NCBI RefSeq assembly: GCF_014201805.1
Contig: NZ_JACHFK010000006.1
Span: forward strand, 186,001 to 250,000
Length of the DNA stretch: 64,000 bases
Source of the DNA: Deinococcus metalli
GTDB taxonomy: Bacteria > Deinococcota > Deinococci > Deinococcales > Deinococcaceae
Direction of reading: 5' to 3'
A model generated the notes under the pieces. It searched no databases and was not told where the DNA came from. It worked only from the letters and a program-made list of their open reading frames with translations. This document shows positions 38,117-50,129 of this stretch, in pieces. A program made the translations under genes and the position numbers. Each line of letters starts with the position of its first letter. The first letter of the stretch is position 1.

Positions 38117-39061
38117 TCAGCGGTACGTGGCGATCCGTTCCACCAGCAGCGCGAAGAAGCCGTCGGCGTCCACCTGCGTCATCACGTCCGCGTTGGGCGC
38201 GTGGCCGGTCACGTTCCACACGTCCGCCACGGTGCGGCCGGCGCTGGGGCCGTCGGTCACGTCGATCTGCACGTGCATGGGCCGGGTGACGAACAGCTCC
38301 GGGCGCAGCAGCCACGCGACCGTCAGCGGGTCGTGCAGCGCGCCGCCGTCCCAGCCGTAGCGCTCGCGGTGGTGGTCCGCGAAGAAGGCCAGCAGCTCGG
38401 CCACGAAGTCGCCCACCGGGGTGCCCAGGGCGCGGAAGGCCTGCACGCGCGCCGGGTGCGCGATGGCCTGGTGGCTGGCGTTCAGGCCGATCATGGTGAT
38501 CGGCACGCCGCTGCCAAACACGATGTGCGCGGCGTGCGGATCGGCCAGGGCGTTGAACTCCGCGGCGGGCGTCCAGTTGCCGGTGTCGGTGCTGCCGCCC
38601 ATCCACACGATCTGCTCGATATTGGCGGCGATGTCCGGCGCGAGGCGCAGGGCCAGCGCCACATTTGTCAGCGGGCCGGTGGGAACGAGCGTCACGGGCC
38701 GCGGGTGCGCGCGCACCGTCCGGACGATGAACTCCACCGCGTGCTCGTCCTCCGTACCCCGGGTGGGGGTGGGCAGGTGCGGGCCGTCCAGACCGCTCTC
38801 GCCGTGCACCGCCTCGGCGCTGATGCGCGCGCTGACCAGGGGGCGGTCCGCGCCGGCGTACACCGGGACATCCCGGCCGCTGAGTTCCCGCGTGATCAGG
38901 GCGTTGCGGGTGGTCCGGTCCAGGCCGACGTTGCCGAACACGCTGGTCACGCCCAGCACGTCCAGTTCGGGGCTGGCCAGCGCCAGGAGGATGTTCACGA
39001 CGTCGTCGTGGCCGGGATCGCCGTCCAGGATGACGGGCAGGGGCAGCGGGGCACGGACCAT
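38117..39061 (-). CDS. inosine/uridine-preferring nucleoside hydrolase family protein
   Basis: 314 residues. ILDGDPGHDDVVNIL (residues 11-25) is the Ca-binding motif of nucleoside hydrolases; VTLVPTGPLTNVALAL and the HDPLTVAWLL segment with a further metal/base-binding Asp are typical. Hydrolyses ribonucleosides to base and ribose. Start set at the ATG 39061 because GACAAT ends 7 nt before it; an ATG 9 bp earlier overlaps that box. Confidence 0.9.
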   Translation of the reverse strand: MVRAPLPLPVILDGDPGHDDVVNILLALASPELDVLGVTSVFGNVGLDRTTRNALITRELSGRDVPVYAGADRPLVSARISAEAVHGESGLDGPHLPTPTRGTEDEHAVEFIVRTVRAHPRPVTLVPTGPLTNVALALRLAPDIAANIEQIVWMGGSTDTGNWTPAAEFNALADPHAAHIVFGSGVPITMIGLNASHQAIAHPARVQAFRALGTPVGDFVAELLAFFADHHRERYGWDGGALHDPLTVAWLLRPELFVTRPMHVQIDVTDGPSAGRTVADVWNVTGHAPNADVMTQVDADGFFALLVERIATYR

Positions 39062-39151
39062 GCCGGGCATTGTCGCATCTGACCCCCCGATGATGAACCC
39101 AGCGTAAGATTGGTGCCATCTCTGTCAGGATTCCGGGCGTACACTTGGTCC

Positions 39152-39256
39152 ATGAAGGGCCTGCGCGAATTCATTGACTGGCTCCGGGAGGCGCTCCAGG
39201 GTACTCCCGAACCGCGGCTGGTCCCGATCCCCGTGCGCGTGCGTGACCGGCGCTAA
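39152..39256 (+). CDS. 34-residue protein upstream of rel
   Basis: Encodes MKGLREFIDWLREALQGTPE followed by a Pro/Val/Arg-rich tail ending in DRR. TACACT ends 6 nt before the ATG, and a clear terminator follows the stop, so this is a complete leaderless transcription unit. The N-terminal half could form an amphipathic helix. No known domain. It lies between the nucleoside hydrolase gene and rel. Confidence 0.65.
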   Translation: MKGLREFIDWLREALQGTPEPRLVPIPVRVRDRR

Positions 39257-39278
39257 CGGCTGAACCATCACCTTCTTC

Positions 39279-39304
39279 CGCCCACCCCGCCCGGGTGGGC
39301 GTTT
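39279..39304 (+). terminator. terminator after the 34-codon gene
   Basis: CGCCCACCC/GGGTGGGCG stem, 5-nt loop, followed by TTTCG. It lies 22 bp after the stop of the small gene. Confidence 0.75.
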
Positions 39305-39377
39305 CGTGTGGAGCGCCCGGCCCCACCGTAAGACGTGCCCCGGAACGCGGCCCGGACGGCGCGCTATGCTCTGCGGC

Positions 39378-41666
39378 GTGCCGGACCGCGAGGGGATGAA
39401 GGAACTCAGACGCCTGACCGCGGACCGCCCCGAGGCCGAACGTGACGGCATCGAGCGCGCCTACGACTTCGCCCGCCGCGCCCACCACGGCGTGAAGCGG
39501 CGCAGCGGCGAGCCGTACATCACGCACCCCGTGGCGGTCGCGGTGATCCTGGCGCAGCTCGGCATGGACACCGACTCGCTGATGGCCGGGCTGCTGCACG
39601 ACACGGTCGAGGACGTCGAGACCGTGACCTTCGAGGTGATCGAGGCCGAGTTCGGGCCGGACGTGCGCCGCATCGTGGAGGGCGAGACCAAGGTCAGCAA
39701 GCTGTCCAAGCAGGGCTCGCAGGCGGCCGAGGTCAGCGACGCCGGGCGCGACATCCAGGCCGAGAACCTGCGCCAGATGCTGGTCGCCATGACCGACGAC
39801 ATCCGCATCATCGTCGTCAAGCTCGCGGACCGGCTGCACAACATGCGGACGCTGGGCGCCATGAAACCGGAAAAGCAGGTGCGCATCGCGCGCGAGACCA
39901 TGGAGATCTTCGCGCCGCTCGCGCACCGCCTGGGCATCGGGCAGATCAAGTGGGAACTCGAGGACCTGAGTTTCCAGTACCTGTACCCCGAGGAGTACGA
40001 CGTGCTGCGCAGGCGGCTGCGCACCCGCCAGGAGGAGCGCCAGGCGCTGATCGAGCGGGCCGTGGCTGAACTGCACGAGGCGCTGCTGGACGATCTGGAG
40101 CTGCCGGAGTGGGTGTTGGACATCGACATCGCGGGGCGCAGCAAGCACCTGTGGAGCATCCACACCAAGATGCAGCGCGAGGGCAAGGGCCTGGAGCAGA
40201 TCTTCGACCTGCTGGCCATCCGCGTGATCCTCACGCCGCGCGACCTGGTGGTGCCGGCCGGCACGGACGAGAAGCGCCGCGAGCGCGCCGAGGAGACGCG
40301 CGAGAAACGCATCTGCTACCACACGGTCAGCATCGTGCACTCGATCTGGACGCCGCTGCCCGGCCGCTTCAAGGACTACATCGCGGTGCCCAAGCCCAAC
40401 GGCTACCAGTCGCTGCACACCACCGTGATCTCGCAGAGCGGCCAGCCCATCGAGGTGCAGATCCGCTCGCGGCGCATGCACGAGGTCGCCGAGTTCGGCA
40501 TCGCGGCGCACTGGATGTACAAGCAGGGCACGCAGCTCGCCCAGCGCGACCGCGAGAACTGGATCGCCCAGCTGCGCGAACTCCAGAACGAGATCAACGA
40601 CGCCTCGGACTACATGGACGCCGTGAAGTCCGACATCCTGTCGCAGCGCGTGCGGGTGTTCACGCCCAAGGGCATGGCGATCAGCCTGCCGCTGGGCAGC
40701 ACGCCGGTGGACTTCGCGTACCACATCCACACCCGCATCGGCGAGACGACCATCGGGGCGCGCGTGAACGGCAGCATCGTGCCGCTGTCGCAGAAACTCG
40801 GCAACGGCGACATGGTCGAGATCGTGACCAGCAAGAACGGGCACCCCAGCAAGGACTGGCTGAACTTCACGGTCACCCGCAGCGCCCGCACGAAGATCCG
40901 CCACCACTTCCGCACGCAGGAACGCGCCGAGGCGCTGCGCAAGGGCCACGACCTGCTGGAGCGTCACCTGCGCAAGCGCCAGCTCCCGGTGCGGCAGCTG
41001 ATGCGCACCAAACTGCTGGAGGACGCCGCCCAGAAGCTGCTCGGGACCCGCAACCCCGACGACCTGTACTTCGCGCTGAGCGCCGGCAAGATCATGCCCG
41101 CGACTGTCGGGCGGGTGCTGTCACCCAGCCTGGCGCAGGAACAGGGCACCGCGCCGGCCAAGCGGGCGCCCAAGCCGCGCACGCCCGACACCGGCGGCGT
41201 GTACGTCGAGGGCTTTACCACCACCACCAAGCTCAGCAACTGCTGCTCGCCGATCCGTGGCGACCAGATCATGGGCTACCTGACGCGTGGCCGGGGCGTC
41301 AGCGTGCACCGCATTGACTGCCCGAACATGATCCGGCTGCTCAAGGACGAACCGGAACGCTGCGTGGCCGCGTCGTGGGATGCCGAGACGCACGGCAACA
41401 TGCTGGTGGACGTGGACGTGGTCGGACCGGACCGCTCGGGGCTGCTGGCCGACGTGCTGGGCGTGCTGAGCAGCGAGAAGCGCAGCCCCCTGAAGGTCGA
41501 GGCGCGCGTCGGGGTGGACAACGTGGCGCACATCCTGCTGCGGCTGGCCGTGACCGGCAACGCGGACCTCGCGGCCGTGCGCACGGCGCTGCTGCGGGTG
41601 CAGGGCGTGACCGACATGGTGCGGGTGGGTCGCGACGGCCGGGCCCGCGCCGGAGCGAACGCGTGA
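39378..41666 (+). CDS. rel: bifunctional (p)ppGpp synthetase/hydrolase
   Basis: Makes and destroys the stringent-response alarmone. 762 residues. HD hydrolase domain at the N-terminus with H50 in YITHPVAVA and H74-D75 in [10 protein letters not shown] intact, so hydrolysis should work. Synthetase domain in the 200s to 300s with [23 protein letters not shown] domain from about 423 (RVFTPKG), then a helical and zinc-finger-type region with CC and HRIDCPN, and a C-terminal ACT domain. Leaderless GTG start: TATGCT ends 7 nt before it. The stop overlaps the next gene (GTGA). Confidence 0.95.
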   Translation: MPDREGMKELRRLTADRPEAERDGIERAYDFARRAHHGVKRRSGEPYITHPVAVAVILAQLGMDTDSLMAGLLHDTVEDVETVTFEVIEAEFGPDVRRIVEGETKVSKLSKQGSQAAEVSDAGRDIQAENLRQMLVAMTDDIRIIVVKLADRLHNMRTLGAMKPEKQVRIARETMEIFAPLAHRLGIGQIKWELEDLSFQYLYPEEYDVLRRRLRTRQEERQALIERAVAELHEALLDDLELPEWVLDIDIAGRSKHLWSIHTKMQREGKGLEQIFDLLAIRVILTPRDLVVPAGTDEKRRERAEETREKRICYHTVSIVHSIWTPLPGRFKDYIAVPKPNGYQSLHTTVISQSGQPIEVQIRSRRMHEVAEFGIAAHWMYKQGTQLAQRDRENWIAQLRELQNEINDASDYMDAVKSDILSQRVRVFTPKGMAISLPLGSTPVDFAYHIHTRIGETTIGARVNGSIVPLSQKLGNGDMVEIVTSKNGHPSKDWLNFTVTRSARTKIRHHFRTQERAEALRKGHDLLERHLRKRQLPVRQLMRTKLLEDAAQKLLGTRNPDDLYFALSAGKIMPATVGRVLSPSLAQEQGTAPAKRAPKPRTPDTGGVYVEGFTTTTKLSNCCSPIRGDQIMGYLTRGRGVSVHRIDCPNMIRLLKDEPERCVAASWDAETHGNMLVDVDVVGPDRSGLLADVLGVLSSEKRSPLKVEARVGVDNVAHILLRLAVTGNADLAAVRTALLRVQGVTDMVRVGRDGRARAGANA

Positions 41667-42640
41667 TCCTGCTGCCGGACCTGGGCGACCTGCTGCGGCT
41701 GCACCCGCGCTACAACGCCGGCACCGTCGTGGAACTCCTGGAGGGGCTGGGCGCCCGGGAGGTGCTGTGGGCCACGTCGGACGACCCGGACCACCCGCTG
41801 CGCGACGCGCTGCCCGCCGCCGGGATCGCCGTGCGAGACGGCGTCACCGCCGGGTGGGCGTGGGCCGACGCGGAGCACGAGCAGTTGCAGACCTTCCTGC
41901 AGCAGTACCCGCAGGGCCGGGAGCGGCTGCGGGACGCCGCGCACGCGGAGCGCGAGTTCGCTGCCCTGCTCACGGCGCCCATGGCTCCCTCGCAGGTGCT
42001 GGCCCCCGAGACCCTGGCCGCCGCCGAGGCCTACCACGACCGCGTGCGCGCCGCGCTGGACGAGGGGCCGGGCACGCGCTGGCGGGAGCGGCGGCTGACC
42101 GAACTCGCGCAGCGCCTCGCCGGGCACGCGGGCGTGGCCCTGGTGCCGCTGGACGACCTGCCCGGCCTGCGCGCCCGGCTGCCGGACGCGGCGCTGCCGG
42201 ACGTGAGCGGCTTCACGCCGGGCGAGACCAGCCGCCGCCGGGCCCTCGCCGACCGCGCATGGGCGCTGGACGAGGACGACGATCTCGGCGCCCTGCTGGC
42301 CGCCCTGGACCGCGAGAGCGGCGACCGGATCACGCCGCGCGCCGAGCTGGACGCGGCGGCGGCGGGCATCCACCTCGCGGTGGGTGACCTGGAGACCGCC
42401 CGCGCGCTGCTGGAACGCGCCGCGCACGGCCTGGCGGACGGCCAGCCGCGCAGCCTCGCGGGCCTCACCCTGGCCCGGCTGGGGCAGGTGCGCGACGCGC
42501 TGGGCGACCGCGATCTGGCCGTGCGCACGTACCGCGCCGTGCTGGCCCTGTCGTACGCGCCGCAGGTGGCGCGCAGCGCGGCCGAGACGGGTCTGCGGGA
42601 GCCGTTCCTGCTGGAGACCGGCGACGCACCCGCCTCCTAG
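41663..42640 (+). CDS. hypothetical protein, TPR-like C-terminus
   Basis: 325 residues, no signal or membrane segments. The N-terminal part ([20 protein letters not shown]) looks like a small alpha/beta domain. The C-terminal third has helical repeats ([21 protein letters not shown], then [17 protein letters not shown]) similar to tetratricopeptide units. Function unknown. The GTG start overlaps the rel stop as GTGA, so it is translated with Rel. Confidence 0.7.
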   Translation: MILLPDLGDLLRLHPRYNAGTVVELLEGLGAREVLWATSDDPDHPLRDALPAAGIAVRDGVTAGWAWADAEHEQLQTFLQQYPQGRERLRDAAHAEREFAALLTAPMAPSQVLAPETLAAAEAYHDRVRAALDEGPGTRWRERRLTELAQRLAGHAGVALVPLDDLPGLRARLPDAALPDVSGFTPGETSRRRALADRAWALDEDDDLGALLAALDRESGDRITPRAELDAAAAGIHLAVGDLETARALLERAAHGLADGQPRSLAGLTLARLGQVRDALGDRDLAVRTYRAVLALSYAPQVARSAAETGLREPFLLETGDAPAS

Positions 42641-42649
42641 CGGCTGGCC

Positions 42650-43354
42650 CTACCGAACCCGCTGGGTCCACTCGGCGCGCACGTCCAGCGTCTCGGCGTG
42701 CAGCAGGTGCGGCTCGCCCGCCAGACTCACGCCCAGCGCGTCGGCCAGGGTGTTCTCGCGGATGACCGCCTCGGCGCGGCGCAGCGGCCACGCGGCGTGG
42801 TGGATGCGGCCCCGGTACACCCGCCCGGCGCGGTCGGCCGAGTACAGGAACAGCCGGTGCGTGAGCCAGTCCTCCAGGCTGCCCGGCGGGGCCGGCACGG
42901 GGTCACCGACCGGCCGGTACGCTCCCGCGAAGCGGGCCGGGGCCGCCCCGGGGTGCGTGCGGACGCTGGCGTAGCGCGTCACGCCCTGCTCGCGCGACGC
43001 CCACATCCGCGCGTCGAAGTACGGCAGGTGAAACAGCGCGCGCGCCAGCCGCACGGCCAGCGGCTGCGCGGCGTCCAGAGAGTAGAACCACACGCCGGGC
43101 ACCCCGCCCGCGGTCACGTAAGTCCGCAGGTTCAGTTCCGGGAAGGCGCTCACGCCGGGCACGTCCGGGGCGAAGCGCGGCGCCACGCCCGTCATGGTGA
43201 AGGGCACCACGCCCAGCCACGCGTGGCCGCCGCGCGTGTCGAGGTCCACGCCGCGCGGCAGGGTGGGGGAGAGCAGCGCCGGCGGCACCGGCCAGTGCAT
43301 GAAGCACAGGTCACGCCACGTCATGCGCAGCACCCAGGGGCGGCGGTCCGTCAT
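42650..43354 (-). CDS. DUF2071 (YqjF-like) family protein
   Basis: 234 residues, DUF2071 with the typical opening WVLRMTWRDLCFMHWPVPPAL, GGHAWLGVVPFTMTGV and ELNLRTYV, and GVWFYSLDA further on. The family is related to acetoacetate-decarboxylase-like folds, function unknown. TAGCCT ends 6 nt before the ATG (leaderless type). Confidence 0.82.
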   Translation of the reverse strand: MTDRRPWVLRMTWRDLCFMHWPVPPALLSPTLPRGVDLDTRGGHAWLGVVPFTMTGVAPRFAPDVPGVSAFPELNLRTYVTAGGVPGVWFYSLDAAQPLAVRLARALFHLPYFDARMWASREQGVTRYASVRTHPGAAPARFAGAYRPVGDPVPAPPGSLEDWLTHRLFLYSADRAGRVYRGRIHHAAWPLRRAEAVIRENTLADALGVSLAGEPHLLHAETLDVRAEWTQRVR

Positions 43355-43518
43355 GCCGTCAGGCTATCCGGGATGCGCCGCGCCGGCGCCAGGCGCGCGG
43401 GGAACTCAACGCTTCGTGAACGGCGCACGGTAAGGGGCGGTACAGGTCGGCCCCCGGCCTGCCCCCTACCCTCACGGCATGCCACCCGGCCCCGCGTGCG
43501 GGCCCTGAGGAGACCACC

Positions 43519-43971
43519 ATGACGAACGACCACCTGCTGGACAAACTCAACACCCTGCTCGGTACCCTGCGCGACGGCGAGAAGGGTTTCGCGGACGCCG
43601 CCGACCACGCCACCGAGGCCCGGCTGAAGTCGCTGTTCACGGAACGCTCGGGCCAGCGGGCCGCGATGGCTGCGGAGGTCGAGGCGCAGATCACCGCCCT
43701 GGGGGACCGGCCCCGCGAGAGCGGCAGCGTGGGCGCCGCGCTGCACCGCGCGTGGCTGAACGTCCGCGACGCCCTGACGGGCCGGGACGACGCGGCCGTG
43801 GTGGCCGAGGTCGAGCGCGGCGAGGACGTCGCCGTCCAGAACTACCAGGACGTGCTGGACGAGACCGACCTGCCCGCCACGATCCGCGCCCTCGTGGAGA
43901 AGCAGTACGCGCAGGTGAAGGCCAGCCACGACCAGGTGCGTGATCTCAAGCACGGGATGCAGGCCAGCTGA
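43519..43971 (+). CDS. PA2169/DUF2383 family four-helix protein
   Basis: 150 residues, helical. LLGTLRDGEKGFADAADHA and later ALVEKQYAQVKASHDQVR give two ferritin-like helix pairs, the DUF2383 pattern. Members are stress-linked and may bind metal through the conserved Glu/His, as in EDVAVQNYQDVL. AGGAG lies about 10 nt before the ATG. Confidence 0.8.
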   Translation: MTNDHLLDKLNTLLGTLRDGEKGFADAADHATEARLKSLFTERSGQRAAMAAEVEAQITALGDRPRESGSVGAALHRAWLNVRDALTGRDDAAVVAEVERGEDVAVQNYQDVLDETDLPATIRALVEKQYAQVKASHDQVRDLKHGMQAS

Positions 43972-44008
43972 GCGCGGGGCCGCGTGCCCGGTGCCCTCTG
44001 CCGCCGCC

Positions 44009-44410
44009 TCAGGGCGGCGGCGTGGTCAGCGGGTGGAGGGTGAGGGCGTCGCCGCACGCCGTGGTGGTCACGAGGGCGGCCAGGCCGTCGAGCGTGGCGG
44101 GCGTGACCGCGACGCTGCGGACCTCGTCGCCGGGGATACGCCGGCCGTCGGGCAGGGTCACGGTGACTCCCCCGGCCGCGAGGGTATCGGCCCACGACGG
44201 GCACAGGGCCTGTGCGCCGGTGACAGCACCCCGGATCACCTCTCCGCCCGCGAGGACCACGGTGGCGGGCGTGCTGAGGCTCAGGGCGCTGGTGTCCGGT
44301 CTGGCAGCCGGGGACGGCGCCGTGTGTCCCGCGTGGGTCAGCAGCCACCACACGCCCGACAGCAGCGCGCCCAGGATGGCCCACGCGATCTGCCGCCGCA
44401 GGAACGTCAT
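44009..44410 (-). CDS. hypothetical membrane-anchored protein
   Basis: 133 residues. N-terminal hydrophobic segment [20 protein letters not shown], then a low-complexity linker and an extracytoplasmic domain with two cysteines (ALCPSW, TTACGD) that may pair. The stretch [17 protein letters not shown] looks like a short beta repeat. No family recognised. GGAGC stands directly before the ATG and TAGTCT 5 nt before it. Confidence 0.6.
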   Translation of the reverse strand: MTFLRRQIAWAILGALLSGVWWLLTHAGHTAPSPAARPDTSALSLSTPATVVLAGGEVIRGAVTGAQALCPSWADTLAAGGVTVTLPDGRRIPGDEVRSVAVTPATLDGLAALVTTTACGDALTLHPLTTPPP

Positions 44411-44496
44411 GCTCCAGACTACGGGCCGCCGGTGAGGAGGAACAGCCCATGAACGGGGTTCAGCGATCCATCAGAGGAAAGCGGTATACGTGTGCC

Positions 44497-45873
44497 ATGA
44501 CGTCTCTCCGAGCGGTCCTGGCGCTGCCCTGCCTGCCCCTGCTGCTGCTGGGGTGCGCGGGCCCGGTTGCTCCCATCCCGACCCCCACGCCGGACCCCAT
44601 CTGTTCTCAGAGCCTCGCTCCGGCGGCGGTACGCGGGCCTGCAGCAGCGCAGAGCCTGGGCGTCACCGTGGAGCAGGGCCTCGCGGCTGTCACGCCCGGC
44701 CCGGCCGACTGGGCGGCGCCGCATGTGGCGGGCCGGGTGCTGGTGCTCAGCGGCGGCGCGCTGGGCGCGCAGGCCCTGGGTGCGCTGTCCGGCGCGGCGG
44801 CCCAGACGGTGCTGCCGGGCCTGCTGCGGGTGGCGACGCCGGCCGGCGAGACCGACGCCGCGTACGCGGCCCGCCTCGCCGCGCGGGGCCTGCGCGTGCA
44901 GCCGGACTACCGGTACGCCGCGCTGGCCACGCCCAACGATCCGGGCGTGCCGGGCAACAAGGGGCTGTCGGTGGCGACCGCGCAGGGGACCAAGACCATG
45001 TTCCAGACGTACCTGACGCGCGTGACCCTGCCGCAGGCGTGGGCGTTCCTCGCCGCGTGCGGCAAGACGCCGGCCGCGGCCAGGACGGCCATGCTGGACA
45101 CGGCGCTGGACACCGCCCACCCGGACCTGCAGGGCCGGACGGTGGCGGCGAACTCCGCACTGCCCAGCACCTACACCCGCGCGACGGACCACGGCACGGC
45201 CACCACCGGCGTCCTGGCGGCCACCACCAACAACGGCGTGGGACTGGCCGGGGCCACGTGGAGCGGAACGGTCATCACCGTCGAGGTGCTGGGCGAGGAG
45301 GGGACGACCACCTCGGCGGTCGCACAGGGCGTGAACGAGGCGCTGCAGCAGGGCGCGCAGGTGATCAACATGAGCCTGGGCGCGGCGGGCATCACGGCGG
45401 ACAAGACGCTGGACGCGGTGCTGCATTCAGCCTCGGCGTCGGCGGTGCTGGTGGCGGCCGCAGGCAACACCGCCAGCGACGGCGTGTACTACCCGGCGAG
45501 CCACCCGGACGTGATCGCGGTCGGCGCGGTGGGCACCAAGGACGGAGAGCTGGCGTGCTACAGCGCGCGGCCGTCGGCCAAGCTGACGCGGGTGCTGGAC
45601 ATCGTGGCGCCGGGCGGTGCGGGCTACGGCACCTGCGCTGGCACCGCGGCCACCGACGACCTGCTGCTGCTCGCCCCGGGTGGCAAGTACGCGTCCGAGG
45701 CCGGCACGAGCTTCTCCGCGCCGCTGGTGAGCAGCGTGGCGGCCCTGATGCGTGCCGCCAACCCCGACCTGAGTGCCGCGCAGACCAAGGCGCTGCTGCT
45801 GGGCAGCGTCAACTGGAGCGCCGGCCTGCCGCTGCTGGACGCCAACGCGGCCGTGCGCGCCGCGACCCGCTGA
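44497..45873 (+). CDS. S8 family serine peptidase (subtilisin-like), predicted lipoprotein
   Basis: 458 residues. Signal with lipobox LLGC (cysteine near residue 20). Propeptide-like region with an inhibitor I9-type pattern ([16 protein letters not shown]) to about 145. Catalytic triad: Asp in [16 protein letters not shown] (near 201), His in [10 protein letters not shown] (near 232), Ser in [12 protein letters not shown] (near 405), with the oxyanion Asn in [14 protein letters not shown] chosen because the signal begins there. The longer upstream frame adds no conserved part. Confidence 0.88.
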   Translation: MTSLRAVLALPCLPLLLLGCAGPVAPIPTPTPDPICSQSLAPAAVRGPAAAQSLGVTVEQGLAAVTPGPADWAAPHVAGRVLVLSGGALGAQALGALSGAAAQTVLPGLLRVATPAGETDAAYAARLAARGLRVQPDYRYAALATPNDPGVPGNKGLSVATAQGTKTMFQTYLTRVTLPQAWAFLAACGKTPAAARTAMLDTALDTAHPDLQGRTVAANSALPSTYTRATDHGTATTGVLAATTNNGVGLAGATWSGTVITVEVLGEEGTTTSAVAQGVNEALQQGAQVINMSLGAAGITADKTLDAVLHSASASAVLVAAAGNTASDGVYYPASHPDVIAVGAVGTKDGELACYSARPSAKLTRVLDIVAPGGAGYGTCAGTAATDDLLLLAPGGKYASEAGTSFSAPLVSSVAALMRAANPDLSAAQTKALLLGSVNWSAGLPLLDANAAVRAATR

Positions 45874-45886
45874 CGTTAGGGCAGTG

Positions 45887-45923
45887 CGAGCGGCACGCCC
45901 GGACAGCCGGGGCGTGCCGCTCG
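45887..45923. terminator. hairpin between convergent genes
   Basis: CGAGCGGCACGCCC/GGGCGTGCCGCTCG, a perfect 14-bp stem with a 9-nt loop and no T run. It lies between the serine peptidase and the small membrane protein genes and could end transcription from both sides. Confidence 0.65.
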
Positions 45924-45948
45924 CGTGTCGGCGTGCGGTGGCGGGCGC

Positions 45949-46224
45949 TTACCGGCGCGGGCCGGTGCGCGTTTCGGGGGCGAGGGTCGGCGCCTGGAGG
46001 TGGTGAACCAGCAGGAAGAACACGACCGTGGCGTGCAGGGCCAGCAGCATGAACAGGGGCGCCACCGGCTGCGTGAAGTAGCCATAGGCCCCGAGTAGTT
46101 GGAACAGGGTCATGACCAGCAGCGCGTTGGGGCGGCGGTCACGGAAGCGCAGGTACGCGTAGCTGCCAGCGCCCATGCTGAACAGCAGCGGGAAGAAGAG
46201 TGTATTAAGCATTTCTTGACCCAT
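45949..46224 (-). CDS. small membrane protein
   Basis: 91 residues with three hydrophobic segments (TLFFPLLFSMGAGSYAYL, ALLVMTLFQLLGAYGYF, FMLLALHATVVFFLLVHHL). No family recognised. GACAAT lies 5 nt before the ATG. Confidence 0.7.
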   Translation of the reverse strand: MGQEMLNTLFFPLLFSMGAGSYAYLRFRDRRPNALLVMTLFQLLGAYGYFTQPVAPLFMLLALHATVVFFLLVHHLQAPTLAPETRTGPRR

Positions 46225-46286
46225 GCCTCATTGTCTGCCCCGCACTCTTTCAGATTTGTGACTTGCGCGGCGTGGCGGCCCGGCCG

Positions 46287-47392
<1,106 letters not shown>

Positions 47393-47396
<4 letters not shown>

Positions 47397-48166
47397 GCCC
47401 ACGCCCGGATGGCCTGCCCGACGTGTGCGGCGTCCAGCGCCACGGTGTCGAGCAGCAGCGCCCGCTGCGGACCGAGCGTGCTCAGGTAGGCCTCGGCGGC
47501 GGCGGGGTCGTAGTTGCGGCGCTCGCTGATCACGATCCGCACCTTGGCGAGGACGTCGGCCGCCGCGAATCCCTCGTCCGGCAGCGCGGCCAGCGCGTCG
47601 CGCTGCTCGGGCGTGAACACCGCCCCGATGCCCGGCAGCTCGTCCAGCGCGGTCCGCAGGTCGCGTCCAGCCGCTGAACCTGCGGCCTTCACGCGGTCGA
47701 AGGCGTCGGCCCGGCCCAGCAGGCGCCGCACGCGCACGGCGTCCGGCGCGCTCAGTGCCACGAAGCGCCACGCGGGGTAGGTGCCCGCCGCGTACGTTAC
47801 CTCGTCCAGACCGCGCAGGCCGTCGAACACCGGCCGCCGGCCCCAGTGCCGGGTGTCGCCGACCAGCGAGCCCAGCGCCTGCGCCATGCCGCCCGGGTGG
47901 CCCTGCCGGTACTGCGCGGTCAGGCGGAACCGTTCCTCGCGGTCCGCGACGCCCTGCGGGGCGTGCGGCAGGATCATCACGGCGTCCGTGACGCGGCGGC
48001 GGTCCGGCAGCACGCGCTCGCCGCCCAGGGCCGACAGGGCGGTGCTCTTGCCCACGCCGGTCACGCCGACCAGCACCGTCAGGGGAAGGTCGCCCAGGAA
48101 CGCCTCGAAGGCGGCCGGCGGCGGCGGGGCGGGGCGCAGAAAGGGCAGGGTCACGCTGGCGCTCAC
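47393..48166 (-). CDS. P-loop NTPase
   Basis: 257 residues. Walker [10 protein letters not shown] at 34-42. The rest lacks a clear ABC or kinase signature, but the layout (Asp/Glu-rich segments, and [20 protein letters not shown]) suggests a small kinase-like or AAA-type ATPase. Leaderless GTG start: TAGCCT ends 7 nt before it. Coupled by ATGA to the enolase-superfamily gene, so the two may act on one substrate. Confidence 0.75.
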
Positions 48167-48283
48167 GTCCCGGAGGCTAGCGCGGGGCGCCCTAAAGGCG
48201 TCCGCAAGATTCAGTCAAGTCCCCATGAGTCCGGCCATACCGCCCCATGAGATGCCCTTCCTAAACTCCCAGATGGAGGTCTC

Positions 48284-48415
48284 ATGACTAGACTCAAGGG
48301 TTCGTCCGGCGGCGGTGGCCGCTGGCTGGTGATCGTGCTGATCATCGTCATCCTGCTGCTGCTCGCGTATTTCCTCTACCTCAAGCCCCAGGGGCTGCTG
48401 AACCTCGGCTTCTGA
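48284..48415 (+). CDS. 43-residue single-pass membrane protein
   Basis: [14 protein letters not shown], then a hydrophobic helix [19 protein letters not shown] and the tail [17 protein letters not shown] is the ribosome binding site and TAAACT (48261-48266) a likely -10 box. It lies 37 bp before the PRC-barrel gene and may be co-expressed with it. Function unknown. Confidence 0.7.
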   Translation: MTRLKGSSGGGGRWLVIVLIIVILLLLAYFLYLKPQGLLNLGF

Positions 48416-48452
48416 GCCGCCCACCCCACTCACCCCATCAGGAGGCGTCACC

Positions 48453-50069
48453 ATGATCAAAGGCAAGGACATCCTCGGCCGACCCATCGTCGCCGTGAGC
48501 AACGGCGAGCGCGTCGATACGGTGCACGACGTCGTGTTCGACCACAACGCCAACCAGGTGCTCGGCCTGCTCGTCGACGAGGGCGGGTGGTTCAGCGCGG
48601 CCAAGGCCGTGCCGTTCGCCGCCATCAAGTCCTTCGGCGAGGACGCCGTCATGATCGGCTCGGCCGAGGACATCACGACCAGCCGCGAGGACGGCCAGCT
48701 CAAGGACGCGCTGGAGGCCAAGCACAGCCTGATCGGCATGAAGCTGCTCACCAGCGACGGCCAGGACCTCGGGCGCATCGCCGACGTGTACTTCGACGAG
48801 CAGAGCGGCCGCGTGCAGGGCTACGAGGCGACCGGCGGGCTGTTCTCGGACCTCAGCAGCGGACGCACCTACGTGCCCGCCCCCGAGCAGGTGCAGATCG
48901 GTGAGGACGCCGCCATCGTGCCGGTGAGCGTGGCCGCCGCCATGCAGGAGCAGGAGCCCGGCGGTCTCAAGGGCGCGCTGCAGTCCGCGTCCGCCAGCGT
49001 GCAGGGCGCGTATACCAGCGCGGCCGACTCGGTCAAGGAGACGTACGGCAACATCGCCGACGCCACCAAGGAGCGTCAGAAGGAGTACGTGGTCGGCCGT
49101 ACCGCGGGCAGCGACCTGCTGCTGGACGACGGCACGGTGCTGGTCACGAAGGGGGAGACCATCACCGCCATGGACGCCGAGCGCGCCGATGCCGCCGGGA
49201 AGCTCACGGCCCTGGCGACCAGCGCGACCGGCGGCACCATCGCGGACGCCTACGGCAGCGCGGTGCAGGGCGTGCAGGAACGCTACGAGGACGTCCGCGA
49301 CGGGGCGGCCGCGCGCCAGAAGGAATACGTGGTCGGCAAGGTCGCCAGCCGCGACGTCACGACCGACGCCGGCGAGGTGATCGTGCCGCAGGGCGCCGTG
49401 ATCACCACCTTCCAGGCCGACCGCGCCGAGGCGACCGGCAAGCTTGCCGCGCTGACCGCCGGCGCGCTCGCCCCGCGCCCGGCCCTTGATCCCAACGACC
49501 CCGAGGCCGCCGTGGGCCGCCGCCTGCAGACGGACGTCCGCGCGCCCGGCGGCAGCCTGGTGGGCGCGCAGGGCCAGATCGTGACGCCGGCCATCCTGGA
49601 CCGCGCCCGGCACCTGGGTGTCGAGCAGCAGCTGCTGGCCGCCACCCGCTCCGGGGCCAGCGTGGCCGGGGCGAGCGCGGCGGTGGCCGGCAGCCTTGCC
49701 AGCGTGTCCGAGGGCGCCAGCGGCCTGCTCGACCGGGCCAAGGCGTGGCTGGGCGACAAGCGCGAGCAGGCCGAGACGGCCCTCGACGACCGGCAGCGTG
49801 AAGCGCAGGAGCAGCGCGTGCGCGACGCCCTGGGCCGTCCCGTGAACCGCGTGATCCTCGCGCCGGACGACTCGATCATCCTGAACCTGGGCGAGATCAT
49901 CACGCACAAGGCCGTGCAGGCCGCCCGGGCCGGCGACGTGCTGGACATCCTGCTCGACAGCGTCAGCAAGGACACGCCGGACATCGATCCCCTGGCCAGC
50001 CGCCCGCACGAGACGGGCACCGCCGCGCTGGACGGCCAGCCGGACCCCACCGCCCCCCAGCGCAACTGA
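48453..50069 (+). CDS. PRC-barrel protein with repeated C-terminal modules
   Basis: 538 residues. Two PRC-barrel domains at the N-terminus (about 1-75 and 88-155; [20 protein letters not shown], then [20 protein letters not shown]). A roughly 45-residue unit follows four times, starting near 207 ([12 protein letters not shown]), 287 ([12 protein letters not shown]), 353 ([14 protein letters not shown]) and 459 ([14 protein letters not shown]), each with a G-x-x-I or V-T pattern. Between them are Ala- and charge-rich helical stretches ([18 protein letters not shown] type) like LEA-type or apolipoprotein helices. Probably a stress-related scaffold or RNA-binding protein; unproved. Confidence 0.8.
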   Translation: MIKGKDILGRPIVAVSNGERVDTVHDVVFDHNANQVLGLLVDEGGWFSAAKAVPFAAIKSFGEDAVMIGSAEDITTSREDGQLKDALEAKHSLIGMKLLTSDGQDLGRIADVYFDEQSGRVQGYEATGGLFSDLSSGRTYVPAPEQVQIGEDAAIVPVSVAAAMQEQEPGGLKGALQSASASVQGAYTSAADSVKETYGNIADATKERQKEYVVGRTAGSDLLLDDGTVLVTKGETITAMDAERADAAGKLTALATSATGGTIADAYGSAVQGVQERYEDVRDGAAARQKEYVVGKVASRDVTTDAGEVIVPQGAVITTFQADRAEATGKLAALTAGALAPRPALDPNDPEAAVGRRLQTDVRAPGGSLVGAQGQIVTPAILDRARHLGVEQQLLAATRSGASVAGASAAVAGSLASVSEGASGLLDRAKAWLGDKREQAETALDDRQREAQEQRVRDALGRPVNRVILAPDDSIILNLGEIITHKAVQAARAGDVLDILLDSVSKDTPDIDPLASRPHETGTAALDGQPDPTAPQRN

Positions 50070-50087
50070 CCGCCGTTCCACGTCGGC

Positions 50088-50114
50088 CGGGCCGCCCCTT
50101 TCGTGGGCGGCCCG
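50088..50114 (+). terminator. terminator after PRC-barrel gene
   Basis: CGGGCCGCCC/GGGCGGCCCG stem with a 7-nt loop, 19 bp after the stop. Its 3' arm ends 3 bp before the -10 box (TATGCT, 50118-50123) of the next gene, so terminator and promoter are tightly packed. Confidence 0.7.
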
Positions 50115-50129
50115 CTCTATGCTGCCGGC

